Below are positions 27,077 through 36,322 of a DNA stretch of 64,000 bases, piece after piece. Within the stretch, counting starts at the first letter, position 1, and every line of letters begins with the position of its first letter. Source of the stretch: Proteobacteria bacterium UBA7415 (GTDB lineage: Bacteria; Pseudomonadota; Gammaproteobacteria; Arenicellales; Arenicellaceae); contig DKML01000025.1 of NCBI GenBank assembly GCA_002470515.1, positions 9,571 through 73,570 of the forward strand, written 5' to 3'. The notes beneath the pieces are model-generated. The model was not told the origin of the DNA. It was given only the letters and a program-made list of their open reading frames with translations, and made no database searches. The translations under genes were made by a program, and so were the position numbers.

Positions 27077-27562
27077 ATGTCAGATGAAAATCAAAAGCGT
27101 CGTTTGTTTGCTGCCCTAGGCAGCAAAGCATACGACCGCGCACTTGCTATTGCCAATGCGGTAGTTTGTGCGCCAATGCGATTACTTAATCTGATTAAGA
27201 AAGGTCAAGCGAAGGTCGTGTCCCGCTTACAAAAAGCGGGATCGGCTGTACTAGCCGACACCAACGCTTCGCTACGCTTATTGCAAGCGTACGCCGAGGG
27301 TTCGTATCGCGAAGTCTCTACCGACAACGTGGTGCTATTGATCGCTTCGGTGGCTTACTTTGTTGCACCCATTGATGCCATTCCAGACTTTTTCTTAGGA
27401 CTTGGCTTAACCGATGATCTTGCGCTACTGACCTGGACGTTTAGTAAGTTGCGGGAAGAACTAGAGCATTTCAAATCTTGGGAAATGCGTAAAGACTCAA
27501 TCGAACCAGACGCTATCGCTCTAACTAATTCCACAACTAGCTCGACAACTAAAGGAAATTAA
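27077..27562 (+). CDS. YkvA/DUF1232 family protein
   Basis: A 161-residue protein with the DUF1232 core at about 85-125: 'NVVLLIASVAYFVAPIDAIPDFFLGLGLTDDLALLTW' contains the family hallmark 'PIDAIPDF...LTDDLALL', split here for brevity. The core is probably a short membrane-associated hairpin. N-terminal residues 1-80 are basic and helical. Function is not known for the family. It lies one base before the DoxX gene, so they are almost surely cotranscribed. Confidence 0.82.
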   Translation: MSDENQKRRLFAALGSKAYDRALAIANAVVCAPMRLLNLIKKGQAKVVSRLQKAGSAVLADTNASLRLLQAYAEGSYREVSTDNVVLLIASVAYFVAPIDAIPDFFLGLGLTDDLALLTWTFSKLREELEHFKSWEMRKDSIEPDAIALTNSTTSSTTKGN

Positions 27563-27563
27563 A

Positions 27564-27950
27564 ATGCTCGCACGTTACGACAATGTTTACGCTGGACTTG
27601 GTCGAATTTTACTTGGCCTCTATTTTGTAGTTCCTGGTATTTCCAAAATTGTTGGCTACGCAGGCACTCTTGCGCTCATGCAGACTAAAGGCGTGCCTTT
27701 AGCTGAGCTTCTGCTACCAGTAACCATTGTCATGCAAGTGGGCCTCGGAGCCTTACTCATGTTCAATCAGCAAGTGCGTATTAGTGCGTTATTGTTGTTT
27801 GGCCTGACTATTATCATCAATCTTTATATGCATAATTTCTGGGACTTAGCGGGCGATCCAGGCCAGGCGCACGAGACCCAAAACTTTATGAAGAATTTAG
27901 CCATTGCCGCTGGCCTTCTAGTTTTGGCTGGTCGTTCGCAAAAAGCATAA
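27564..27950 (+). CDS. DoxX-family membrane protein
   Basis: A 128-residue four-helix membrane protein. 'GLGRILLGLYFVVPGISKI' opens helix 1 with the typical DoxX pattern, followed by a loop with 'MQTKGVPLAELLLP' and helices around residues 50-65, 70-88 and 105-122. DoxX relatives are linked to redox or thiol stress and terminal oxidase accessory roles, but this subgroup is uncharacterised. AAAGGAAATTAAA upstream is a clear ribosome site. It follows the YkvA-like gene directly. Confidence 0.85.
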   Translation: MLARYDNVYAGLGRILLGLYFVVPGISKIVGYAGTLALMQTKGVPLAELLLPVTIVMQVGLGALLMFNQQVRISALLLFGLTIIINLYMHNFWDLAGDPGQAHETQNFMKNLAIAAGLLVLAGRSQKA

Positions 27951-28040
27951 GCAATCTTGTTTAGAAACAACATCGTATTCGCTGCTTAGATTTTAATCCT
28001 AGCAGTTCATTTTTCAGATCATACAGTTCAGGAGAACATT

Positions 28041-29267
28041 ATGGATTTAGGTATTTCAGATAAAGTAAAACCGCTACTCGCGAAGATTACTAAAATGATG
28101 CAAGAGGAAATTATTCCTGCCGACGTTGAGTTCCACCATGAAATCGGTAAAGACGGCGGAGATCGATTTGCATTTACTCCACGTCAAACCGAAATTCTAG
28201 AAACGTTACAAGCAAAAGCGCGTAAGGAAGGTTTATGGAACTTCTGGCTCACTAACTCTGATCACGGCTACGGCTTAAATACGGTTGAGTACGCTCACCT
28301 AGCAGAGCAAATGGGTTGGTGTGCGTTAGGCCCGCAAGTGTTTAACTGTGCGGCTCCAGACACAGGCAACATGGAAGTGCTTGAGCGTTACGGAACCCAA
28401 GAACACAAAGACAAATGGTTAGCGCCTTTGTTAGAGCACGAAATTCGTTCGGCTTACTTAATGACCGAGCCAGATGTCGCTTCATCAGACGCAACCAACC
28501 TTGAATTTGATGCACGCTTAGACGGAGACGATTGGGTATTCAACGGCGAAAAATATTGGTCTTCAGGCGCTGGTGATCATCGCTGTAAGGTTTATATTTT
28601 AATGGCGAAAACAGCCGGCGACGAAGCACCACGTCATTCACGCCACTCAATGTTTGTTGTACCTGCGGATGCACCGGGCATTAAAATGTTGCGTGCCATG
28701 CAAGTATTTGGTCAAGACGATGCGCCTCACGGCCACATGCATATCCGTTTTGAGGACGTACGTGTACCTAAGTCTGCGTTGTTACTTGGCGAAGGTCGTG
28801 GCTTTGAAGTAAGCCAAGGCCGCTTAGGCCCGGGACGGATTCATCATTGCATGCGCGCCATTGGCCAAGCCGAACGTGCGCTAAAACTAATGTGTGAGCG
28901 TTCTTTGTCGCGCGTTGCTTTTGGTAAGCCTTTAGCCAAGCTAGGCGCGAACTACGACATCATTGCTGAGTGCCGCATTGAGATCGAGCAAGCTCGACTT
29001 CTTTGCCTAAAAGCAGCATGGATGATGGATCAAGGTGATCCTGCGGCAGCAGCACCCTGGATTTCTCAGATTAAAGTAGCGGCCCCTAACATGGCGCTTA
29101 AGGTTATTGACGAAGCCATGCAAATGCACGGAGGTATTGGTATATCGCAAGACACACCATTAGCTGAAATGTATGCGCAAATGCGTACACTGCGTTTCGC
29201 TGACGGCCCTGATGCGGTTCATCGCATGCAAGTAGCACGTAAGGAATTAGCGGCTTACCGCAAATAG
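28041..29267 (+). CDS. Acyl-CoA dehydrogenase, ACAD10/11-like
   Basis: FAD-dependent acyl-CoA dehydrogenase family protein of 408 residues. The N-terminal segment is longer than in short-chain enzymes and includes 'FNCAAPDTGNMEVLERYGT', seen in ACAD10/11-like and related bacterial enzymes. Signatures are 'AYLMTEPDVASSDATNLE', 'GEKYWSSGAGDHRCKVYI', 'RLGPGRIHHCMRAIG' and 'MQMHGGIGISQDTPLAEMYAQMRTLRF' in part. Acyl chains with 4-hydroxy groups are known substrates for eukaryotic ACAD10/11; the bacterial substrate here is unknown. The ribosome site (AGGAGAAC) is strong and a perfect terminator follows. Confidence 0.9.
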   Translation: MDLGISDKVKPLLAKITKMMQEEIIPADVEFHHEIGKDGGDRFAFTPRQTEILETLQAKARKEGLWNFWLTNSDHGYGLNTVEYAHLAEQMGWCALGPQVFNCAAPDTGNMEVLERYGTQEHKDKWLAPLLEHEIRSAYLMTEPDVASSDATNLEFDARLDGDDWVFNGEKYWSSGAGDHRCKVYILMAKTAGDEAPRHSRHSMFVVPADAPGIKMLRAMQVFGQDDAPHGHMHIRFEDVRVPKSALLLGEGRGFEVSQGRLGPGRIHHCMRAIGQAERALKLMCERSLSRVAFGKPLAKLGANYDIIAECRIEIEQARLLCLKAAWMMDQGDPAAAAPWISQIKVAAPNMALKVIDEAMQMHGGIGISQDTPLAEMYAQMRTLRFADGPDAVHRMQVARKELAAYRK

Positions 29268-29290
29268 ATTTCTTTACTTAAGCGATATAA

Positions 29291-29327
29291 AGAAAGCCCC
29301 TGCTGGTTATCCAGCAGGGGCTTTTTT
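29291..29327. terminator. Strong terminator between convergent acyl-CoA dehydrogenase and BCCT genes
   Basis: Perfect 11-bp stem GCCCCTGCTGG (29296-29306) and CCAGCAGGGGC (29311-29321) with a TTAT loop and six T after it on the plus strand. The flank TTTCTTT on the minus strand could also end the convergent transporter transcript. Confidence 0.93.
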
Positions 29328-29359
29328 GTCAGTAGCTCTGTTCAGCCGTTAGTCGCCGG

Positions 29360-30964
29360 CTAACGCTTCTTATCAATCACAATCGACTTAATCATTCCTA
29401 GCCCCATTAGAGCCATAACAATTGAAAACGGAAGTGCACCAATCAACATGGCCGATCGCAATGCGTCCATCCCACCCACAATAAGTAAGATGCCAATAAC
29501 TGCCGCGTAGATACAACCCCACACAACGATGTGGAAGGGGTGCTTCTGAGATTGGTCGCCTGCTGATGCAATAGTGTTGATAATTAGAATCGCCGAATCA
29601 GCCGACGTCACCAAATAGGTAAGCAACAAGATTACGATCACCACACTCATCGCAACGGCGAGTTCAGGACTCAACATCAAGTTAATAGTCTCGAACAGTT
29701 GCGCCGAGATATTGGCATTAACAATGCTGCCGTCGGCGATGCCCCTAAGCTCTAGATCAATGGCCGTGCCGCCTGCCAAAGCGAACCATGTGAAACACAT
29801 TAGCGACGACACGATCATTGCACCCAAAACGTATTCGCGAATACTACGACCGCGTGATACGCGAGCCAGAAACAGACCTACGAAAGGTGCAAACGCGATC
29901 CACCAGGCCCAATAAAAAATGGTCCAACCTGCTTGCCAATCAGCTAAGCCTTTGCCTATTTCTGTTCCGTCGTTTTCCCACACGGTAAGTGACATACTGG
30001 GTAAAGCGGTAATGTAGTCCCATATACCGAAGAAGTACGCTTTAAACGCCACAGCTGTTGCGCCAAAAATGGCGAAGAACAACAGTAAGAAGATCGACAA
30101 GCCCATATTGAGATTAGACAACCACTTAATACCCTTTTCTACACCCGTTATCGCACTCCATGTAGAGGCGGCAATAACAATTATCAGTGCGCCCAAGCGG
30201 GCGTATAAGGTTGGTTTGTCTTGATCGTTAAGTAACCATTCAAATCCGGTTATGTTGTAAAAGCCTGAGGTAAACTGCGACACCCCATAACCAATAGTCA
30301 CCGACACGCCGATTATGGTGGCGATGATCGCAACGATATCGATAAAGTCGCCTACGCGACCAGAGGTGATTTTGCTGCCGAGCAATGGCTGTAACGGAGT
30401 ACGAATTGTTAGAGGCATGCCGCGGTTATACGCAAAATAGCCCATCGACATTCCTACGATTCCGTAGCAAGCCCACGGTGTTAAACCGTAATGTAGAAAT
30501 GCCCATTTGTAGGCATTGCGTACATTGTCGGCATCAAGACCAGTAGTCGCGCCCATGATTGTGTCTGGGTTTGCAGCAAAGTGAAAAATGGGCTCAGCGG
30601 TTGAGTAGGTCAACATACCAACGCCTATGCCCGCACCAAACATCATCGAGAACCATGAAAAGCGCGAAAACTCAGGCTTCTCACCAGGCTTACCTAATAT
30701 GACGCGGCCGGTCGTTGGCCAGAGAGCCAAGAGTAAACAAACCACTACATAGAAAGCCGTTACCCAAACATACCAGCCGCCAAATGTAGTAGTGGTCCAC
30801 TTGTTAAGGGAATCTAATGTGTTGGCGGCGTTAACTTGATCAAGAATCGCCCAGAGAAGGAACGCGCCGAGCAATAATTTTGGGGTTACCGCTATTAGCG
30901 TATTAAACCCTTCATAAATGCCTTTTTGGGCAACTTTGATATCTACAAAATGTTTATCACTCAT
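29360..30964 (-). CDS. BCCT-family betaine/carnitine/choline transporter
   Basis: Twelve-helix sodium- or proton-coupled transporter for quaternary ammonium compounds, 534 residues. The family Trp-rich segment is clear: 'WTIFYWAWWIAFAPFVGLFL' at about residues 343-362, followed by 'ARVSRGRSIREYVLG'. Upstream 'MFGAGIGVGMLTYSTAEPIFHF' holds the glycine-rich stretch that binds Na+ and substrate. The C-terminal cytoplasmic extension is short, so osmosensing through a long tail as in BetP is unlikely. Specific substrate is not assignable. It could serve osmoprotection or nutrient uptake. Confidence 0.93.
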   Translation of the reverse strand: MSDKHFVDIKVAQKGIYEGFNTLIAVTPKLLLGAFLLWAILDQVNAANTLDSLNKWTTTTFGGWYVWVTAFYVVVCLLLALWPTTGRVILGKPGEKPEFSRFSWFSMMFGAGIGVGMLTYSTAEPIFHFAANPDTIMGATTGLDADNVRNAYKWAFLHYGLTPWACYGIVGMSMGYFAYNRGMPLTIRTPLQPLLGSKITSGRVGDFIDIVAIIATIIGVSVTIGYGVSQFTSGFYNITGFEWLLNDQDKPTLYARLGALIIVIAASTWSAITGVEKGIKWLSNLNMGLSIFLLLFFAIFGATAVAFKAYFFGIWDYITALPSMSLTVWENDGTEIGKGLADWQAGWTIFYWAWWIAFAPFVGLFLARVSRGRSIREYVLGAMIVSSLMCFTWFALAGGTAIDLELRGIADGSIVNANISAQLFETINLMLSPELAVAMSVVIVILLLTYLVTSADSAILIINTIASAGDQSQKHPFHIVVWGCIYAAVIGILLIVGGMDALRSAMLIGALPFSIVMALMGLGMIKSIVIDKKR

Positions 30965-31245
30965 CCTGTGCTACTTCCTCATTGTTATTAATGACTCGAG
31001 TGTACTATGTCTCGAAGCAGATTAGCTGCTCTAGTAACAAACGCCTGCAACCATTTTTTGCGGCGGAAGGCGTATTTCGGAATAAGGTTTGAGCAATTTA
31101 CCCCTAATTCACGACTGATAACCCATTTGACTTAGCCCTAGTCCGATAATTCATCTAATTTATTAGTGTGTAGTGGCTTTTTCGATTAAAATTGCGCCCC
31201 ACTTTTAGAAACATAATCAAACAGTAAGAGCCGTTAGGAAACACG

Positions 31246-32721
31246 ATGCGCCAAAACTATTTCAATACATTACCTCTGCGTGTTCAGTTAGAAGAACTGG
31301 GCAAATGCCGCTTCATGGGCCAAGACGAATTCACTACTGGTGTGGATTACATCAAAGACAAGAAGATCGTCATCATCGGCTGTGGTGCGCAAGGTTTAGC
31401 CCAAGGGCTATGTCTAAAAGATTCTGGTCTAGATGTAAGCTATGCACTACGCCCTGAAGCCATCGCACAAAAGCGTCAGTCCTATTTGAACGCAAGCGAG
31501 AACGGTTTTGTGGTTGGCACTTATGAAGAGTTAATTCCTGACGCAGATATTGTCATGAACCTAACGCCAGACAAACAACATACGCCGGTTGTCGAAGCGG
31601 TTATGCCGTTAATGAAAGCAGGTTCGTGCCTTGATTACGCGCACGGCTTCAACTTAGTTGAAGAAGGCATGCAGATCAAAAAGGACATCACCGTAGTAAT
31701 GATGTGCCCTAAGTGCCCTGGTTCTGAAGTTCGTCAAGAATTCTTGCGCGGCTTTGGCGTACCCACACTAATAGCGGTTCACCGCGAAAACGATCCAAAT
31801 GGCGACGGCCTAGAAATTGCCAAAGCATTGGCAGCCGCTACCGGTGGTCATCGTGCTGGTGTATTAGAGTCTTCGCCAATTGCTGAAGTTAAGTCTGACC
31901 TTATGGGCGAGCAAACCATTTTATGTGGTGTGCTGCAAACGGGATCAATCTTGTGCTTCGACAAAATGGTTGAAGAAGGTATAGACCCAGCATACGCATC
32001 TAAGTTGGTTCAATACGGTTGGGAGAACATCACCGAAGCACTTAAGATCGGTGGCGTAACCAACATGATGGACCGCTTAAGCAATCCTGCCAAGATCCGT
32101 GCGTTTGAGCTTTCTGAGAGACTTAAAGAAATTTTACGTCCTTTATTTCAAAAACACCAAGACGACATTATGTCTGGCGAGTTCTCGCGCACCATGATGG
32201 CGGACTGGGACAACGACGATGCAAATCTTTTGAAGTGGCGCGCTGATACAGCCGAAACCAACTTCGAAAAACAAGCACCTACAACAGACGAAATCAGCGA
32301 ACAAGAATACTTTGAGAAAGGTATTTTGATGGTTGCGCTTATTAAATCTGGCGTTGAGCTTGCTTACGAGACAATGGTTGAAGCGGGCATTATTTGCGAA
32401 TCAGCATATTACGAGTCATTACATGAGTCTCCGCTCATCTCTAACTTGATTGCCCGCAAAAAGCTTTACGAAATGAACGTGGTTATTTCTGATACTGCTG
32501 AGTACGGTTGCTACTTGTTCGACAATATTGCACGACCATTATTGGCCGAAAAACTAATGCCTTCGATGACTAAGATTGAGATTGGCGAGGGCGTTACAGG
32601 CGATTCTGGGGTAGATAACGTACAGCTTGTTTTGGTTAACGCCGCGATACGCAATCACGAAGTAGAAGAAATCGGCCGAGAACTCCGCGACCACATGACT
32701 GACATGAAATCGATTATCTAA
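31246..32721 (+). CDS. ilvC: Ketol-acid reductoisomerase, class II
   Basis: NADPH- and Mg-dependent enzyme of valine, leucine and isoleucine synthesis. It rearranges and reduces acetolactate to dihydroxyisovalerate. At 491 residues it is the long class II form as in Escherichia coli, with two knotted domains. The nucleotide site is '[19 protein letters not shown]', with '[15 protein letters not shown]' for phosphate contacts, then '[10 protein letters not shown]' and the Mg ligands in '[11 protein letters not shown]' plus '[15 protein letters not shown]'. It stands alone, not with ilvBN. 'GTTAGGAAACACG' upstream is the ribosome site. Confidence 0.97.
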   Translation: MRQNYFNTLPLRVQLEELGKCRFMGQDEFTTGVDYIKDKKIVIIGCGAQGLAQGLCLKDSGLDVSYALRPEAIAQKRQSYLNASENGFVVGTYEELIPDADIVMNLTPDKQHTPVVEAVMPLMKAGSCLDYAHGFNLVEEGMQIKKDITVVMMCPKCPGSEVRQEFLRGFGVPTLIAVHRENDPNGDGLEIAKALAAATGGHRAGVLESSPIAEVKSDLMGEQTILCGVLQTGSILCFDKMVEEGIDPAYASKLVQYGWENITEALKIGGVTNMMDRLSNPAKIRAFELSERLKEILRPLFQKHQDDIMSGEFSRTMMADWDNDDANLLKWRADTAETNFEKQAPTTDEISEQEYFEKGILMVALIKSGVELAYETMVEAGIICESAYYESLHESPLISNLIARKKLYEMNVVISDTAEYGCYLFDNIARPLLAEKLMPSMTKIEIGEGVTGDSGVDNVQLVLVNAAIRNHEVEEIGRELRDHMTDMKSII

Positions 32722-32749
32722 GTCGTTAAACCTGTTTTTCAAACTAAAG

Positions 32750-32786
32750 AGCCGAGCCTAGTGTTTAAACTAGAGTTCGGCTTTTT
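32750..32786 (+). terminator. Terminator of ilvC
   Basis: AGCCGA (32750-32755) pairs with TCGGCT (32777-32782), and the inner CTAGT pairs with ACTAG, followed by TTTTT. It lies 28 bases past the ilvC stop. Confidence 0.75.
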
Positions 32787-32788
32787 AA

Positions 32789-32832
32789 TGCCTGGCTAAT
32801 GGCTTTTTAGTGCCTGGCTAATGGCTTTTTAA
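32789..32832 (+). repeat. Two tandem copies of a 22-base unit after ilvC
   Basis: TGCCTGGCTAATGGCTTTTT plus two bases is repeated directly at 32789-32810 and 32811-32832. Each unit ends in a T-run. The array may act as a secondary terminator or simply reflect slippage. Confidence 0.8.
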
Positions 32833-32935
32833 GATTTTTAAGATTAATTTTAGTGTTTGGAAGCAGGCATTTTTGAAAACGGGCGTTATAGTAAATGCGT
32901 CTATCACCTTACCAATAAGGGTCGAACATCAAAAA

Positions 32936-34363
32936 ATGAAAACTCTGATCTTAGTATTAACTGTTTGCTTGGCGGTTTACTCAGGGCAGAGCTCGGCCGA
33001 AACACTCGCTGACACAAGCCATTTTGATCTCACTCAAACATGGGTAGGCTATCTTTCTCTGGTACTTTTCTGCATTGCCTACTGCTTAGTAATCCTCGAA
33101 GAAAAAATCCACTTAAGAAAGTCGAAGCCCGTACTCTTAGTTGCCGGGATCATCTGGATGATCATTGGCATTAAATACGCTCAACATGGAATCTCGCACG
33201 AAGTTGAAGAAGGCATTAGGCACATCTTCCTCGAATACGCTGAGCTATTCTTTTTCCTTTTAGTCGCCATGACCTACATCAACTCGATGATTGATCGAGG
33301 CGTATTCGAAGCCCTACGCTCTTGGCTGGTGTCTAGGCAATACAGTTATAAAGCCCTATTTTGGATTACAGGCCTTTTAGCCTTCTTTATATCACCAATC
33401 GCAGACAACCTGACGACCGCGTTAATTATGTGTGCTGTGGTCCTTGCAGTAGGTAAGGGTAAGCCCAAGTTTGTGAGCCTCGCTTGCATCAACATCGTGG
33501 TAGCCGCCAACGCCGGAGGTGCCTTCAGCCCATTCGGCGACATAACCACGTTGATGGTGTGGCAGAAAGGTATTCTTGAATTCGGCGAGTTCCTAAACTT
33601 GTTTATTCCATCACTGGTTAACTTTTTAGTGCCAGCTCTGATTATGAATTTCGCCGTTACCAATGGTCGTCCCGAAAGAGCAGAAGTTGATGATGATGCA
33701 TTGCTAAAACGTGGAGGCTTTATGATCGTTGGACTGTTCTTCGTCACAATTGTAACCGCCGTCTGTTTCCATAACTTTTTACATATCCCTCCAGTCTACG
33801 GAATGATGCTGGGTTTGGCTTATTTGAAAATCTATGGCTACTATTTAAAACAATCGCTTAAGGTTGAAATTGTGGATAGCAGCGGCGTAGTTTCTGATCA
33901 CTTAGATAGAGGTCACTCAAAAGATGACTTTGATGTATTTGATAGAGTCGCCCAAGCGGAGTGGGATACCCTGTTGTTCTTTTACGGCGTGATACTTGCG
34001 GTAGGCGGCCTGAGCTTTATTGGCTATCTTAGCGGTGTTTCAACGTTCCTTTATGTTTAGCTTGGTCCGACAACCGCCAATATACTGGTAGGTCTCTTGT
34101 CCGCGATTATAGACAATATCCCAGTGATGTTCGCCGTCTTGACCATGCACCCAGAAATGTCACAAACGCAATGGCTCTTGGTTACCTTGACAGCAGGCGT
34201 TGGGGGCAGCCTACTCTCAATAGGTTCGGCGGCAGGGGTCGCGTTAATGGGGCAAGCGCGAGGTCAATACACTTTTTTCAGCCACCTCAAATGGACACCC
34301 GTAATAATGCTCGGCTATGCGGCAAGCATTATTACGGGTGTCCATCTTTGGTTGAATGGCTAG
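32936..34363 (+). pseudogene. nhaD: Na+/H+ antiporter NhaD, interrupted by TAG
   Basis: Sodium/proton antiporter of the NhaD/ion-transporter superfamily. The ATG at 32936 starts a hydrophobic leader (KTLILVLTVCLAVYSGQSSA). Family motifs are 'ISPIADNLTTALIMCAVVLA', 'ANAGGAFSPFGDITTLMVWQKG' and 'SAIIDNIPVMFAVLTMHP'. A TAG at 34058-34060 splits 'STFLYV' from 'LGPTTANILVGLLSAI'; the frame before and after is the same and otherwise open for about 475 residues. The lost part holds essential last helices, so the truncated product should not transport. The 3' end also carries a perfect 21-base inverted repeat. Nonsense mutation or sequence error. Confidence 0.87.
34291..34345. repeat. Perfect 21-base inverted repeat inside the 3' end of nhaD
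   Basis: Arms 34291-34311 and 34325-34345 are exactly complementary, separated by 13 bases. The repeat lies within coding sequence for the last two helical segments. No T-tract follows the stem, and the gene stop is 16 bases further on. It could fold as a very stable RNA hairpin. Confidence 0.97.
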
Positions 34364-34378
34364 ACATTTACCATCGCC

Positions 34379-34407
34379 AAAAAAAGGCCCGTCGTTTCCG
34401 ACGAGCC
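34379..34407 (-). terminator. Terminator of the phasin gene
   Basis: Stem at 34386-34394 and 34399-34407 (GGCCCGTCG with CGACGAGCC, one mismatch, TTTC loop). Seven T follow on the minus strand at 34379-34385, 27 bases after the phasin stop. It may work in both directions with the convergent nhaD remnant. Confidence 0.75.
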
Positions 34408-34433
34408 TTTCTGTCTTTACTTAGAAGCCAGCG

Positions 34434-34937
34434 TTATGCTGTTTTCTTCAAGCTGTTTTTAAGAGAATCAAATTTCTCTGAAACAGCTTGTAAACGTGCT
34501 TCTACGTCTACAATTGAAGTGACACGTGTACGTGCTGCTTCGATTTGCTCTTCGATAGTTGAGCGACCTTCTTGCAACATTACTTCTGCTTCGTTTTGAA
34601 CTTTTTCGCCACGAGACACTAGGTCTTGTAGGAATTGCTCGCGATCTTCTTTAGATTGCTTAATGCGAGTTTGAAGTTGGTCAGATGCTTTGTTGTAACG
34701 CGTTTGAAGTTCGTCTGAAGAACGACCTACTACACCCAATCCAGCAAACCATACTTTCTTCGCCATTGCTTGAGCTGACGCTAGGTTTTCGTTGATTGTT
34801 TCTGTAACGTCGTTAGCAACTTCTGTTACATCTTCTTTAACGTCTTCTACAATGTTTTCAACTTTAGTTTTAGTAGAAACTGTCGCTTTTTTTACTGTTT
34901 TTTTAGTAGTGTCTGTCGCTTTTTTAGTAGTGGCCAT
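34434..34937 (-). CDS. Phasin-family protein (PhaF/PhaI-like)
   Basis: Amphipathic helical protein of 167 residues that would coat polyhydroxyalkanoate granules. The basic N-terminus 'MATTKKATDTTKKTVKKATV' is Lys/Thr-rich, as in the DNA-binding segments of PhaF-type phasins although at the opposite end. 'AQAMAKKVWFAGLGVVGR' is the diagnostic phasin helix, followed by a long coiled coil with heptads ('LQTRIKQSKEDREQFLQDL', 'QIEAARTRVTSIVDVEARLQ'). No PHA synthase lies in the window. A good ribosome site (TAGGAGACC) precedes it. Confidence 0.85.
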   Translation of the reverse strand: MATTKKATDTTKKTVKKATVSTKTKVENIVEDVKEDVTEVANDVTETINENLASAQAMAKKVWFAGLGVVGRSSDELQTRYNKASDQLQTRIKQSKEDREQFLQDLVSRGEKVQNEAEVMLQEGRSTIEEQIEAARTRVTSIVDVEARLQAVSEKFDSLKNSLKKTA

Positions 34938-35083
34938 GTCTGGTCTCCTAGTGGTGAATTTGTAAATGATTCGGTTCTCAGCGTTCTCAGGAGTGAGGTA
35001 GAGCTTTGATGTGCGTATCTTACGTAGAGTAATTAGAATCCGCCCCCTAACTAGAATCCACTTTCTAAAAATTTAAACAGCGC

Positions 35084-35617
35084 CTAAGAATCACACGTCC
35101 AGTCTTCGGCCGGTTCGTCGCGATTGTACTTGCCGTCAAAAAGAGTTTTTGGCTCTTCGCCGGTCGTAAATGTCTGCCAGAACTGACGTACCGATCCGTC
35201 TTCGTTAGCGGTCCAGGTGATCTGCTGATACACACCCTCGTCTGTCGTTTTTGACCGTAAGATCATTTGGTTATCTATTCGATTACCAAACAACTCCAAT
35301 TTACCACCTTGATTGTCGAGCCAAATCTGTCGCCATTGCTGTATATCAGGATCATAAAAATTCACGCTTGTTCCTGTATAGGGGGACGTAAGGCTTTGCC
35401 AGTTTTCCAAAATTATACAGCCGTCTTGTACTCGCTGTATTTGACTATCGCCAGCGGGCTTCCCGTCTGGCGTTTCGACAGCCCATTTGCCTATCCAAAA
35501 ATCAAACTGATGATACACCTCAGTCGAACACGGCGGTTCATCAGCTAATGCTTCAGACGGACCAGCCACATACAATAAAAGTCCAAATGCCGCGATAGCG
35601 GTGAAAACATTTTTCAT
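35084..35617 (-). CDS. Secreted lipocalin-like DUF1579-type protein
   Basis: A 177-residue exported protein. Residues 1-25 are a signal peptide ending 'SEALADEPP'. The mature portion starts 'HQFDFWIGKWAVETPDGKPAG' and continues with beta strands such as 'DGCIILENWQSL', 'SVNFYDPDIQQWRQIWLDNQG' and 'QQITWTANEDGSVRQFWQTF', a pattern shared by DUF1579-like small beta-barrel proteins. Two mature Cys residues could pair. Function is unknown. It lies 35 bases downstream of a DoxX-like gene on the same strand and may be cotranscribed. Confidence 0.72.
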   Translation of the reverse strand: MKNVFTAIAAFGLLLYVAGPSEALADEPPCSTEVYHQFDFWIGKWAVETPDGKPAGDSQIQRVQDGCIILENWQSLTSPYTGTSVNFYDPDIQQWRQIWLDNQGGKLELFGNRIDNQMILRSKTTDEGVYQQITWTANEDGSVRQFWQTFTTGEEPKTLFDGKYNRDEPAEDWTCDS

Positions 35618-35652
35618 AACTAATCTCCAAATAATGCTCTTATAAATATGAT

Positions 35653-36087
35653 CTAGAAAACCTTCATTTTATTGCTGTAAAAAATATCACGCCAGCGCTC
35701 GTGCGCTGGCAGCACCAAACAAAGCAAGCCTAGAAAAAAGTAGTCGAGCATCTGGTTAACCGCAGACCACTCTTGTAAAACGTAATGTCCAACTAACAAG
35801 CTCAGCATAAATGCGAACCAGGCGTACACCGTATAAGGCTTTAGTCGAGTTACGATTAAAGCCAAGCCCAGAGCTATCTCTACAAAAGGTATAACCGACA
35901 AATAGAAAGAAACGAGAGGTGCGGGGAGTACGATACGTAGGTCAGCTTGGAAAGCGCCAAAATAATAGTGTGCAAAGCCACCACCACTGAAAAGCTTGCT
36001 CGTACCCGCCGTTAATAGGATAACAATCATAACTAGACGCACCACAAGTTCTGCATCTTTTAGTCTTTGTTCACTTATGCTATTCAT
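35653..36087 (-). CDS. DoxX/MauE-like membrane protein
   Basis: A 144-residue protein with four membrane helices. Helix 1 'LVVRLVMIVILLTAGTSKLFSGGGF' has the DoxX-like pattern with Lys after the helix, and 'YLSVIPFVEIALGLALIVTRL' has the conserved Pro-Glu pair seen in DoxX and MauE proteins. No CxxC motif is present, so a thiol role is not indicated. Same strand as the following lipocalin-like gene. Function unknown. Confidence 0.72.
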   Translation of the reverse strand: MNSISEQRLKDAELVVRLVMIVILLTAGTSKLFSGGGFAHYYFGAFQADLRIVLPAPLVSFYLSVIPFVEIALGLALIVTRLKPYTVYAWFAFMLSLLVGHYVLQEWSAVNQMLDYFFLGLLCLVLPAHERWRDIFYSNKMKVF

Positions 36088-36238
36088 CTAACTAGTCCCA
36101 GTCTCGTTCTTGTACTTTTTGTTTGTGCCTCTAACAGCACTTTATTTCTTATAGCCCTCTATTAACTGTACTCCTGACTCCGATCACGCGCAAATAGATA
36201 CATGTGGCGCGTCTTTATTCTACCTATAGCTCACCCAC

Positions 36239-36267
36239 AAAAAAAGGCGCGGAATCCCTTCCGCGCC
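36239..36267 (-). terminator. Terminator of the DUF4097 gene
   Basis: Perfect 9-bp stem GGCGCGGAA (36246-36254) and TTCCGCGCC (36259-36267), TCCC loop, seven T on the minus strand at 36239-36245. It lies 56 bases after the stop of the DUF4097 gene. Confidence 0.9.
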
Positions 36268-36322
36268 TTTCCCTCTTGGAACATATTTTAAGCACTAGGC
36301 TAAGCGTGTGCCTATCAGAGCG

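Noticed and set aside
32789-32832. CRISPR-like repeat
   Set aside because: Only two adjacent copies without spacers.
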